Shown: in pieces, positions 1 through 7,146 of the stretch
How the letters are laid out: every line of letters begins with the position of its first letter
Numbering within the stretch: the first letter of the stretch is position 1
Source: an uncultured Lachnospiraceae bacterium
GTDB lineage: Bacteria; Bacillota; Clostridia; Lachnospirales; Lachnospiraceae
Length of the DNA: 7,249 nt
Assembly (NCBI GenBank): GCA_947651335.1
Contig: CANSYV010000067.1
Coordinates: 1-7,249, forward strand
Direction: 5' to 3'
The notes under the pieces: model-generated
What the model was told of the DNA's origin: nothing
The model's input: the letters and a program-made list of their open reading frames with translations, nothing else
The model's database searches: none
Made by a program: the position numbers and the translations under genes

Positions 1-67
1 TCATTATGCTTAATTGCGAAATTACAATGGCAGAAATAACAGGATTATAGGAAAAAATTGTATAAAT

Positions 68-73
68 AAGGAG
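68..73 (+). promoter_or_regulatory. Ribosome binding site that sets the start of the URO-D-like gene
   Basis: AAGGAG lies six bases before the ATG at 80. It decides in favour of this start over an in-frame TTG at 14, which would add 22 residues of Asn/Ile-rich sequence with no family resemblance. I see no convincing promoter in bases 1-67. TATAAA at 61-66 sits too close to this site to be a useful -10, so the promoter may lie outside the window. Confidence 0.8.
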
Positions 74-79
74 ATTAAA

Positions 80-1306
80 ATGACCAACAGAGAGCGTGAA
101 ATTTTAACCTTGAGCTTTTCCAACGAAGGGCTTGACCGGGGTGCGAAGGAAGAAACCATGGAGCCATGGGATCTGACAATTATGAATTGGCAGAAACAGG
201 GACTGGATACAGATTTTAACCAGCGGATGGGGCTGCCCTGCGTTCCCACAGAGATTGGATTTATCCGGAAAGACGGGGATGTAGAGCCAGCGGACCATTA
301 TTATATGACCATGCTGGCGGATGCAGTCTTTGACCTGGAAAAAAAGATCGGCTATGACCCTGTGGTCCGCATGGCATTCCGCATTCCGTTTTTGAGTTAT
401 GATGAGGAAATATTAGAGGAGACGGAAAGATACTGCATAAAAAGAGATGTGGACGGGTGGATACGCAGATACGCAAAAGGCTCCCATGTGGGTACGTCCC
501 TGGAGGCCATGGCGGTGAAGCCTGTGGTGTGGGACGAGGAGTCCTGGGAAAAGCATAAAGCACATACCCTGGAAGCGTATAAAAAATACTGTACCGACCA
601 GGCGATGCAGGCCAGATATGGGAAATACCGGGAAATCAGCGAGAGCGGAAAGTACCCCATCCGTTTCCGGCTGATGGGATTCTTCTGGATTATCCGGGAT
701 TTGATGGACAATGAGCCCATGCTGTATTCCTGGTACGATTACCCGGAGATGCTTCACGATATCCATCGTTTCCAGATGGATATTTACAAAGAACAGATGG
801 ACAAAATACTGAAAATTGTAAAACCCTCGGTGCTTTTTTTCGAGGAAGATTTAAGCGGGAAAAACGGGCCTTTGATTTCTCCGGCCACCTTTGATGAATT
901 TTTAAAACCCTGTTATGAAGAAATGATACCATTTCTGAAAGAACGGGGCGTCTCCCAGGTGATTGTAGATACGGACGGCGATTTTACGAAGTTAATTCCC
1001 AATTTTGTCTCCGCCGGGGTGGACGGATTCCTGCCTGTGGATGTGAACGCGGGGGTGGACATTGTACAGGTGAGAAAACAGTTTCCAGGGCTTAAATTCA
1101 TCGGCGGGTTTAATAAACTGGAAATCATAAAAGGGCCGGAGGCGATTGACCGGGAGTTTAAGCGGCTGGAACCGGTGATCCGCCAGGGCGGGTATCTCTG
1201 CGGAATCGACCATCAGGCCGCGCCGGATACCCCTTATGAGTATTATCAGTATTATGTGAAACGGCTGGGGGAAGTGATGGCCCAGTGGCGGGGGGAAGCG
1301 GTTTAG
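80..1306 (+). CDS. Uroporphyrinogen decarboxylase-fold (URO-D/MtaA-like) protein, probable methyltransferase-type
   Basis: A 408-residue soluble protein with no signal peptide. The C-terminal half has the pattern of the URO-D superfamily TIM barrel: FFEEDLSGKNGPLISP (about 253-268), then PATFDEFLKPCYEEMIPFLK, then DGDFTKLIPNFVSAGVDGFLPVD strands (about 299-321) and IGGFNK (341-346). It is longer than HemE (about 340-360 residues) and lacks HemE's N-terminal arginine-rich substrate motif, so heme synthesis is unlikely. Relatives in anaerobes (MtaA, MtbA, CmuA) move methyl groups between corrinoid proteins and a thiol or tetrahydrofolate. In those enzymes zinc is held by His-x-Cys plus a distal Cys. 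Here the His-x-Cys position appears to read Asp-Thr-Asp (297-299), while a Cys survives in YLCGIDH (372-378), so the metal site would differ. No corrinoid protein or methyltransferase partner is visible. The gene ends in TAG with TAA two codons later and faces the phospholipase gene. Fold assignment is firm; substrate is unknown. Confidence 0.85.
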   Translation: MTNREREILTLSFSNEGLDRGAKEETMEPWDLTIMNWQKQGLDTDFNQRMGLPCVPTEIGFIRKDGDVEPADHYYMTMLADAVFDLEKKIGYDPVVRMAFRIPFLSYDEEILEETERYCIKRDVDGWIRRYAKGSHVGTSLEAMAVKPVVWDEESWEKHKAHTLEAYKKYCTDQAMQARYGKYREISESGKYPIRFRLMGFFWIIRDLMDNEPMLYSWYDYPEMLHDIHRFQMDIYKEQMDKILKIVKPSVLFFEEDLSGKNGPLISPATFDEFLKPCYEEMIPFLKERGVSQVIVDTDGDFTKLIPNFVSAGVDGFLPVDVNAGVDIVQVRKQFPGLKFIGGFNKLEIIKGPEAIDREFKRLEPVIRQGGYLCGIDHQAAPDTPYEYYQYYVKRLGEVMAQWRGEAV

Positions 1307-1350
1307 AATTAAGAAAGATTGAAGGAGTTCTATTTTTCGATAATTTCAAC

Positions 1351-1388
1351 AAAAAAACAGTATCGGAAGTTTTCCGGTACTGTTTTTT
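1351..1388. terminator. Bidirectional intrinsic terminator between convergent genes
   Basis: A near-perfect hairpin: CAGTATCGGAA (1358-1368) pairs with TTCCGGTACTG (1372-1382) around a three-base loop, with one T-G wobble. It is flanked by seven As on the left and six Ts on the right, so it has a U-tract when read from either strand. It lies 44 bases after the stop of the URO-D-like gene and 54 bases after the stop of the phospholipase gene, so it should end both transcripts. Confidence 0.9.
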
Positions 1389-1442
1389 GTGTTATAATGT
1401 GATCATTTTATTTGGAATTACATCCTGCCTTTTTTCCACTCC

Positions 1443-4400
1443 CTATTTTACTTTCACAGTCCGATACACCCCATAACGCCCATAATAGGTCTTCTTGCCA
1501 ACCGTCTGATAAGCCCTGACCCTCAGACGGATCACATCCCCTGATTTGAATTTGTTAAGGTCGGACTTTTTCAGGGAACCCCGTTTCACTTTCTTGGTGT
1601 GTACTTTTTTGCTTTTGTTAACCCGATACTGAACCTCATATCCTGTGTATGCTTTTGAGGCGTTTCTGATTTTAAATAGGATGTTCCCTTTCCCGGAAAA
1701 TGCCAGATTCCGGATGCCTGTTGTTTTGGGAATTACGGTCACGGTAAACTGTTTTGACGCTGCCAGATAATTTTCATTCTCTGCCGCGCGGACAGTGATC
1801 ACCGCTTTTCCCACGCTCACGAAACGGAGCCGGCCATTTTTATCCACCCGGACCACATCCGGGTCTGATGAGGTAAATGTCAGTTTTGTATTTGCCCCGG
1901 AAATCTTCGCGGTGACTGCTTTTCCTCCGGTTTTCCGTTTCAGGGAGGCGAAGGAATTCTTTAGCCGCTGGGCTGCTTTTCCCACAGTGACAGTGACATC
2001 CTGCTCCATGCCCGGGTCATCCGGGTCCAGTGGAGTGTAAACCATGGTATATACATATGTACCGGTTTTGGAAGGCACAGTTCCCGGATTTTTAAAGGAA
2101 AAGCTTCCCAGTGCGCTTCCCCCGGAGGCTGATGCCTGGGACAAAGACTGTCCGTAGGTCATGGATACCTGTGTGGGGAATTTCACGGCCTCCACCGGAG
2201 GATTGCTGTAGATGGCCCGGGCCATATTAGCGTCCATGTAATCCATCAGGACGATTCCCAGCTTTTTCCCGTTCCGGTAAGCACGGGCGTCACGGCTTAA
2301 AAACCATGATGCCATGTCCCTGGCCCCGTTGATGATGACCATAGGATTGGTACAGCTTGTAAAATTCCAGATATAGGCTCCGGCGGGAATCTCCCCTCCG
2401 TTTGCCTGATCGATTGTTTTTTCTACGTGGCTGCGTTTGTCTGTCACATTGACGGTGTACGCATCCTGCACCCATACCCGGCTGCCGTTGGAATCGTAGA
2501 TCTGGCGGGCTCCGGGAATCTTATCATAATCCCCGCCCCAGCCGCTGTTCAGGTCCAGTCCAAAATAGGTTTCTTTGCTGGCAGGCCGGTAGCTGCCGAA
2601 GGAAAATGCCCGCATGAGCACGATTTTTCCCCGGACTTCTCCCAGCTTGGGGACAGAGGCAGTCTCAGGTTTGTAAATGGGATAGCGGCCGCTTTGGATA
2701 TTGTGGTCCAGGGCTCTGGCCACATTTTCTACACTGCCTTTGGTTCCCTGGGCGCCTGTCTTGATGATGATTGTCTCACCAGGATTTGCAGCAAGGAATT
2801 CTTTTGCCTTCTGGAGTACATCCTGGAGGCCCAGATGGCTGCCATCCTGCTTGCGGCACTGGGCGTACTGGCCCCCATGTACGATATCCGGATTGTCATT
2901 GTTGTCTCCTTCATAAATCCGCAGGTCTAAGGCACGCACCCCTGCGATGAACTGTTCTTCTACGAAAAGCTGCTGGCATTTGGAGACGGAGACACTCTCT
3001 GAATCACTGAAATTCAGGCCGAATGCTGTGGTACAGGCAGTACCGGTGTCGTGGGTGCCTGGGATGTTAATATCTGACAACAGTACATCATCTGACAGTT
3101 TGGACATCCACTGGACAGACTCCGCATTCTGACGGTTCACGTTGATCACCTCTACCTGCCAGTCCGTGGGCGTGCTGCTGATGACCAGCTTCACACCGTC
3201 GGCGTCTTTCGCCTCTTTTAACGCCGCGTATTTTCCGGTATATGCGTTCTGAATCCGATAGACTCCATCTCCCCGGGCTACGAATCTCCAGAGCTGGCTC
3301 AGGCTGTCATTGACCTTCTCCCAGCTATGAATAGCCGTGCCTTCTTCATATCTTCGGCCGTCTACTTCCCAGACTGTTCCCAGGCTGTCCTCTGAGATGG
3401 TCATGCACCCCAGCCTGTATGCCTGGTAAGTGGCATCCCATTCACAGTTGAACTTTGAACTGGTTCCGTGCAGCCAGAGCTGAAGAGCGGACCCATTTTT
3501 CTTGGAATCGCTGCTGACATTTACATTGCGCTTATAACCTTTTGGGTAGATCATGCAGATTGTTTTGGGTGCCGCATTATTTTCAGGCAGCTTCTCCGCC
3601 CCGGCGGGAACATCCACCGCGGCATTTTCCACCACCCATTCCATGGGCTTGGAAGACGTGGCCACTTTGCGCTTCAGTTCGATGCCCTGGTCTTTGTCCA
3701 GGCCGATGTACAGCTCTTTCTTTTCGTTGTCCCCTTTTTTAGACAGGATATAGTAAGTGTTCTTCTTTCCGTTTACCGGTACAAACCGGAACAGCTGATT
3801 GTCCTGGTCTCTGCTCTTTTTCCCATTGTGCAGCACCCGTCCGGTCTTGCCGTCGTCTTTCTCTGAGTCAATATAATAACCAGAGCCGCTGTACTTGATG
3901 CTGTAGTAATACACACCTCCGTCTGATTTCTCCAGCTTCACATCCATGGTGCAGTCACGGCCGCTGTTTTCATCCAGATGGACACAGGCATTTTTCCCGG
4001 TGCCGTTGGTATTCCAGCGGTATTTTTTATTGGCCGCCGGGTAGATCATCAGGTACTGGCTGGTGTCCAACCGGGAAGAAGCCAGCGCCCCTGCCATCAA
4101 CTCCGGCTCGCCGATGATCTCAGCATTGTTATCGGAGGGCGTTTCCCCGTTTTCTTCCGGCTGGGCATTTTCACCTGATACTGATGGTTCTTCCGATATT
4201 TCTTCAGATGGAGTTTCAGATGGGGTTTCCTCTGCCCCTTCTGTTCCTTCCGGCGGCGTTTCCAGCTCATCTTCCAGGTTTTCAGCGGGTATTTCTCCGG
4301 GAAGTTCTGATTCGGATTCGTTCCCTTCGTTTTCCAGAGTTTCCCCGGAAGATTCTGCATCCGGCGCCTCTGTATCAGCCATAATTTCCGGCGCCTCATC

Positions 4401-4538
4401 CTGTATGGCTTCCTGTTCTGAATATCCGTCATCCAGCACAGCCGCCCCCGCGCACGTTCCCCATGTTCCTGCCAGCATAACCGCTGTCATCACAGCCGCC
4501 AGTATCTGCCGGCTTTTTTCTTTCCAAAATCGCCTCAT
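1443..4538 (-). CDS. Secreted multidomain phosphatidylinositol-specific phospholipase C with ricin-like, Ig-like and Fn3-like modules
   Basis: A 1031-residue exported protein. PI-PLC enzymes cleave phosphatidylinositol (and sometimes GPI anchors) by a two-histidine mechanism. Order of parts: signal peptide (MRRFWKEK, hydrophobic core about 12-27, likely cut after AGA near 32); Glu/Pro/Ser/Thr-rich acidic linker (about 34-150); two ricin-like beta-trefoil-type modules (about 161-305 and 325-468), each opening with MIYP and carrying a Q-L-x-R-F version of the QxW motif (from Q248 and Q415); PI-PLC X domain (about 475-780); Ig-like domain (about 785-853); Big_2-type domain (about 856-937, with VVRVDKNGRLRFVSVGKAVITV-type pattern); Fn3-like, very basic C-terminus (about 940-1031). 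Catalytic candidates are H496/D497 in GTHD, R540 in ALDLR and H554 in VHGG, with D766 in VLMD as a candidate late Asp. No LPxTG anchor or C-terminal membrane segment is present; the basic tail may hold it on the wall (inference). The ATG at 4538 is preferred for its AGGAAAGGGG site; an ATG at 4559, overlapping the upstream frame's TGA, would add seven residues. Confidence 0.9.
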   Translation of the reverse strand: MRRFWKEKSRQILAAVMTAVMLAGTWGTCAGAAVLDDGYSEQEAIQDEAPEIMADTEAPDAESSGETLENEGNESESELPGEIPAENLEDELETPPEGTEGAEETPSETPSEEISEEPSVSGENAQPEENGETPSDNNAEIIGEPELMAGALASSRLDTSQYLMIYPAANKKYRWNTNGTGKNACVHLDENSGRDCTMDVKLEKSDGGVYYYSIKYSGSGYYIDSEKDDGKTGRVLHNGKKSRDQDNQLFRFVPVNGKKNTYYILSKKGDNEKKELYIGLDKDQGIELKRKVATSSKPMEWVVENAAVDVPAGAEKLPENNAAPKTICMIYPKGYKRNVNVSSDSKKNGSALQLWLHGTSSKFNCEWDATYQAYRLGCMTISEDSLGTVWEVDGRRYEEGTAIHSWEKVNDSLSQLWRFVARGDGVYRIQNAYTGKYAALKEAKDADGVKLVISSTPTDWQVEVINVNRQNAESVQWMSKLSDDVLLSDINIPGTHDTGTACTTAFGLNFSDSESVSVSKCQQLFVEEQFIAGVRALDLRIYEGDNNDNPDIVHGGQYAQCRKQDGSHLGLQDVLQKAKEFLAANPGETIIIKTGAQGTKGSVENVARALDHNIQSGRYPIYKPETASVPKLGEVRGKIVLMRAFSFGSYRPASKETYFGLDLNSGWGGDYDKIPGARQIYDSNGSRVWVQDAYTVNVTDKRSHVEKTIDQANGGEIPAGAYIWNFTSCTNPMVIINGARDMASWFLSRDARAYRNGKKLGIVLMDYMDANMARAIYSNPPVEAVKFPTQVSMTYGQSLSQASASGGSALGSFSFKNPGTVPSKTGTYVYTMVYTPLDPDDPGMEQDVTVTVGKAAQRLKNSFASLKRKTGGKAVTAKISGANTKLTFTSSDPDVVRVDKNGRLRFVSVGKAVITVRAAENENYLAASKQFTVTVIPKTTGIRNLAFSGKGNILFKIRNASKAYTGYEVQYRVNKSKKVHTKKVKRGSLKKSDLNKFKSGDVIRLRVRAYQTVGKKTYYGRYGVYRTVKVK

Positions 4539-4543
4539 ATTTT

Positions 4544-4553
4544 CCCCTTTCCT
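4544..4553 (-). promoter_or_regulatory. Ribosome binding site favouring the phospholipase start at 4538
   Basis: On the minus strand AGGAAAGGGG ends five bases before the ATG at 4538. The alternative ATG at 4559 has only AGGAA about 14 bases ahead of it, but it forms an ATGA overlap with the end of the upstream regulator frame. Either start gives a working signal peptide. Confidence 0.55.
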
Positions 4554-4555
4554 GT

Positions 4556-4759
4556 TCATAATAACTTCAAGTTCCTGGCCGCCAGCACAGCTTCCGCCTT
4601 GCCGGAGACCCCCAGTTTCCTGTAATTTTGTTTGTTGTGGTACCGCACCGTCTCCACACTCAGGGACAGCTGCTGGGCAATCTCGCTGACAGACAGCCCT
4701 TTTCCCTGGAGCCGCAGGACGGCCAGAGCGTGTTCACTGAAATCAGGTGCCTGTGCGGC
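4556..4759 (-). pseudogene. LuxR-type helix-turn-helix segment cut off from its regulator by an in-frame TAG
   Basis: Reading on past the TAG at 4760-4762 in the same frame gives 67 sense codons and then TGA at 4558-4556. The product begins AAQAPDFSEHALAVLRL, continues GLSVSEIAQQLSLSVETVRY, then HNKQNYRKLGVSGKAEAV and ends LAARNLKLL. This matches a complete GerE/LuxR four-helix DNA-binding domain, including the SxxEIAxxLxLSxxTVRxH scan and recognition helices and the YRKLGVxxKAEAV dimer-helix region. It holds no ATG, and no GTG or TTG precedes the helix-turn-helix core, so it cannot readily be made alone. It is best seen as the C-terminal DNA-binding domain of the gene upstream, expressed only by readthrough or if the stop is an error. 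Its good preservation implies a recent lesion. Confidence 0.85.
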
Positions 4760-6928
4760 CTAACTTTTCAGATACATAGGATAGCGCAGAGCCATTTTCC
4801 GGGTTTCATCTAACAGCTGTTTGAACCACCCTTTATCCAGCACATCCCCTCGGCTCCACTCCCTGCGCCCCCTCTCCAGCAGTGGGAGGACTGCCGCTCC
4901 TTCTTCACTGGCCAGTCTCACAAAGCGGTAATGGCAAAGCTGGGGCAGCAGGGCATCCATATCTGTGCGCCAGTCTTCCCGGTCCATCCGGTATTTCACA
5001 ACAGCCGCCAGCAGGCCAGCTTCCATCTGGATATATGTGCGGCTGTATGCCCTGGCGTAATCCAGAAGCTTTTCCAGGAGCATGTGGGCTCTTAAGTATT
5101 CGCCGGACTGGAGATAACACCGGACTTTGGTGAGATACTGGTAACGGTTCATGATGAAGAATTCCCGGTCTTCGTCAGGGGCTTTCTCCATCCACTCAGC
5201 TGTCAGCTCCCGGTCACCGCTGTACAGAGCCATCCGGCATCTCAGGGCCTGCAGATTAGGCAGAAGCTGTACAGCGCCTTCTTCTTCCACCTTCTTTTCG
5301 AAGGAATTCAGGATATGGGCCGCCATATCCTCTTTGCCGTGAAACAGCTCCAGCCGTACCTGAAGTCCCACAGAGACAAACTCCATCTCCAGCATCCCGC
5401 CCCGCTCTGCCTGGACTTTTCCCCGGCTCAGAAGGGTCAGCACTTCATAGGTATCCGCCCCTTTTTCATAACTGCTCTCTCCCAGGGCGGTGGATACCAG
5501 ACCTTTTCCAAATCTTCCCAGCGCGTGCTCCACCAGCCCTCCCACAGTGGCTGCCAGCTCCCGGTCCCGCCTGCTCCATCCGCAGAAGTCTTTTCCTCCG
5601 TTCATCAGCGAAGGCATGTTGCTGGTAACGGAAAACTCCGGCAGGGAAATCCCCCGGTCCCGGATGAGCGAGGGCAGGCGTTTGAAAATCCCCAGAAGGT
5701 CCCCGCTGCCCCGATGGGGAAGGGCAATGTCCAGATAGGTGAGAGAACTGAAGATCTCCCGGCGCTGGGCTTTTTGTGCGGTGCGTCCTCTGCTTTCCAG
5801 CTGGCTGTACCAGTATTCACTTTCTTCTATGCGCATGAGCAGGGAATACAGCATGCTCATGCCTGCCATCAGTTCTGTACTGCCATATATGTCATCTTCC
5901 CTCAGACTCAGGTAATACTGCCGCAGCTCATAATAGCATCCATTACCAGGATTCCGTCTGGCATTTAAAATCAAAAGTTCCCGGATGCGGTCAGTGTGTC
6001 CGGACTGTCCATACATGGCCAGGGCTTCTGGAAGCTGCCCATGTATTTCATAATACAGACCTGCATTGTACTGGTATTCTTTGATCCGTCCTCCCAACTG
6101 CCGCTGGGCCCGCTGCATCAGTGTCTTCCTGAGAATGGGTCTGAGCCGGCAGACCTCACCTTTCTGGAACAGGAAATTTCCGGTAGCGCAGGCCCGCTCA
6201 ATCATTTCCCCGGCGCGGCAGTCTCCGGTAATCATTTCCGCCAGGGGGACGGTAAATGTGTCCACGACACTGATCTTCATGAGAAAATCCAGAAGAGCGC
6301 GGTCCCACCGGGCCAGGACTTCGTGTTCCAGATACTCCCGGAAGATCCTGGAATTTTCTTCCACCAGCTTTGGGGTGTACGGTCTGCCCTCCGCCAGCAT
6401 CCGGGCCAGATGACGGACCGCGCAGGCATTCCCTTCATTGTTTTGGCAGATCTGCGCGGCATCCCCGTCTTCCAGGGAAATACCATATCCAGCCAGGTAT
6501 TCCTGAACACCCGTTTCATCCAGCCGGAGGTCCTCCTCGCCGATAAGGATAAATCCTTTTTTCAGATACAGAGGCATCAGCCAGGGGGGCGGTACACTGC
6601 GGCTGATTAAAATCAGCCAGACTTCTGGATTATCCGCCAGAGCAGACACTTCCTCCCGCTGGGCCTTTTCCTTTAGAAAATGCAGATCATCCACCACTGC
6701 CACGGGACTGTGGGGCAGTCCGTCCGGCTCCCAGGCGCCGAATCCACCCTCTATACAGGAAACATAACAAAAATTCTGGCACTCTTTCTCCAGATATCTC
6801 CTGGCCAGCTCGGTCTTACCAAACCCGGTGGCTCCGTAAATGTACACAATATGGCCAATGTCCTGGGCCGCGCGCAGCTTCTTCCATGCTTTTTCCGGCC
6901 GGATATATCGGTATCCGTGACTGGGCAT
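4760..6928 (-). CDS. MalT-like STAND ATPase transcriptional regulator, stopped by TAG just before its DNA-binding domain
   Basis: A 722-residue cytoplasmic protein as written; 790 residues if the TAG is read through into the LuxR domain. The N-terminus has a P-loop, YGATGFGKT (31-39), a Walker B strand PVAVVDDLHFL (75-85, D80/D81), and a sensor-1-like LILISR (105-110). Then come a winged-helix-like part (about 200-300, including VLARWDRALLDFLMKISV) and a long helical TPR-like arm (about 300-715, with repeats such as YNAGLYYEIHGQLPEALAMY). This is the MalT layout, in which ATP and an inducer bound to the arm drive oligomerization and the C-terminal LuxR domain binds DNA. MalT is about 900 residues, so this is somewhat short. 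The ATG at 6928 is chosen for its AGGAGG six bases upstream; an in-frame GTG at 6955 would place that site inside the gene. It lies directly upstream of the phospholipase gene and is its likely regulator (inference). As annotated it could not bind DNA and might be inactive or interfering. The inducer is unknown. Confidence 0.85.
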   Translation of the reverse strand: MPSHGYRYIRPEKAWKKLRAAQDIGHIVYIYGATGFGKTELARRYLEKECQNFCYVSCIEGGFGAWEPDGLPHSPVAVVDDLHFLKEKAQREEVSALADNPEVWLILISRSVPPPWLMPLYLKKGFILIGEEDLRLDETGVQEYLAGYGISLEDGDAAQICQNNEGNACAVRHLARMLAEGRPYTPKLVEENSRIFREYLEHEVLARWDRALLDFLMKISVVDTFTVPLAEMITGDCRAGEMIERACATGNFLFQKGEVCRLRPILRKTLMQRAQRQLGGRIKEYQYNAGLYYEIHGQLPEALAMYGQSGHTDRIRELLILNARRNPGNGCYYELRQYYLSLREDDIYGSTELMAGMSMLYSLLMRIEESEYWYSQLESRGRTAQKAQRREIFSSLTYLDIALPHRGSGDLLGIFKRLPSLIRDRGISLPEFSVTSNMPSLMNGGKDFCGWSRRDRELAATVGGLVEHALGRFGKGLVSTALGESSYEKGADTYEVLTLLSRGKVQAERGGMLEMEFVSVGLQVRLELFHGKEDMAAHILNSFEKKVEEEGAVQLLPNLQALRCRMALYSGDRELTAEWMEKAPDEDREFFIMNRYQYLTKVRCYLQSGEYLRAHMLLEKLLDYARAYSRTYIQMEAGLLAAVVKYRMDREDWRTDMDALLPQLCHYRFVRLASEEGAAVLPLLERGRREWSRGDVLDKGWFKQLLDETRKMALRYPMYLKS
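6815..6842. repeat. 28-base exact inverted repeat, left copy (partner 7222-7249)
   Basis: The reverse complement of this stretch, which encodes the Walker A of the minus-strand regulator, is identical to the last 28 bases of the window. It marks two paralogous P-loop genes pointing away from each other. Identity ends at base 6843/7221 on the inner side; the outer side cannot be judged because the window stops. Confidence 0.9.
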
Positions 6929-6934
6929 TTTCTC

Positions 6935-6940
6935 CCTCCT
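6935..6940 (-). promoter_or_regulatory. Strong ribosome binding site that sets the start of the MalT-like regulator
   Basis: A consensus AGGAGG on the minus strand, with six bases between it and the ATG at 6928. It rules out the longer reading from a GTG at 6955, which has no comparable site and would translate through this one. Confidence 0.85.
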
Positions 6941-6975
6941 TTGGTTATTTTTCACATATTAACATAAGAGGAATG

Positions 6976-7004
6976 AAAAAGGAACTACCCGTTCGGGTAG
7001 TTCC
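6976..7004 (-). terminator. Perfect hairpin with U-tract in the leader of the regulator gene (possible attenuator)
   Basis: GGAACTACCC (6981-6990) and GGGTAGTTCC (6995-7004) form a perfect 10-bp stem with a four-base loop. On the minus strand it is followed at once by TTTTT (6980-6976), the shape of an intrinsic terminator; on the plus strand no T-run follows. It lies about 50 bases before the regulator's ATG, in a divergent region where no minus-strand gene from the right is visible to be ended. It could therefore be a leader attenuator, or a palindromic operator for a dimeric regulator. I could not find a convincing minus-strand promoter to the right of it. Confidence 0.65.
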
Positions 7005-7085
7005 GGATTGCGGTTTATGGAGGGAGAATATCTGGGGTTGTACGATTGCCGCATATGTATTATTTCGCGGAAAAGCCTTTGCGCC

Positions 7086-7114
7086 TTGTGTACAGGGAAA
7101 TTAGGTGATATAAT
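7086..7114 (+). promoter_or_regulatory. Extended -10 promoter for the second regulator
   Basis: TTGTGT (7086-7091), a 17-base spacer, and a consensus TATAAT (7109-7114) preceded by TGA, giving an extended -10 TGATATAAT. The -35 is only a half match, which an extended -10 commonly offsets. Transcription would begin near 7121, leaving a short leader with GAGAGG (7135-7140) six bases before the ATG at 7147. Confidence 0.75.
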
Positions 7115-7146
7115 CTTTGTAATCTATTGGCAGAGAGAGGAACCAA

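Noticed and set aside
14..79. N-terminal extension of the URO-D-like gene from a TTG at 14
   Set aside because: The ATG at 80 has AAGGAG at ideal spacing; the extension is AT-rich and unlike the family.
80..1306. Heme-pathway uroporphyrinogen decarboxylase (hemE)
   Set aside because: The N-terminal HemE substrate motif is absent, the protein is longer, and no other heme gene is nearby.
1285..1476. Small plus-strand open frame of 63 codons across the terminator
   Set aside because: It overlaps the end of the URO-D-like gene, runs through the terminator hairpin and into the 3' end of the phospholipase gene, and shows no coding features of its own.
4189..4420. Low-complexity coding stretch considered as a DNA repeat array or CRISPR-like element
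   Set aside because: The repetition comes from Glu, Pro, Ser and Thr codons in an acidic linker; unit lengths are irregular and no spacer structure is present.
4063..4689. Plus-strand open frame of 208 codons rich in Ser and Pro
   Set aside because: It is the antisense shadow of the acidic Glu/Pro/Ser linker and the LuxR HTH coding region, with no ribosome binding site or recognisable domain.
4760..4762. Amber codon decoded as pyrrolysine or a reassigned sense codon
   Set aside because: Both other complete genes here end in TAG, and the phospholipase TAG follows a typical C-terminal end for this kind of module. The URO-D-like gene has TAA two codons after its TAG. UAG thus seems to be an ordinary stop, and a regulator is not a known pyrrolysine protein. 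No pylT or pylS is in view.
6929..6955. GTG start at 6955 for the MalT-like regulator
   Set aside because: The consensus AGGAGG at 6935-6940 lies inside that extension and serves the ATG at 6928.
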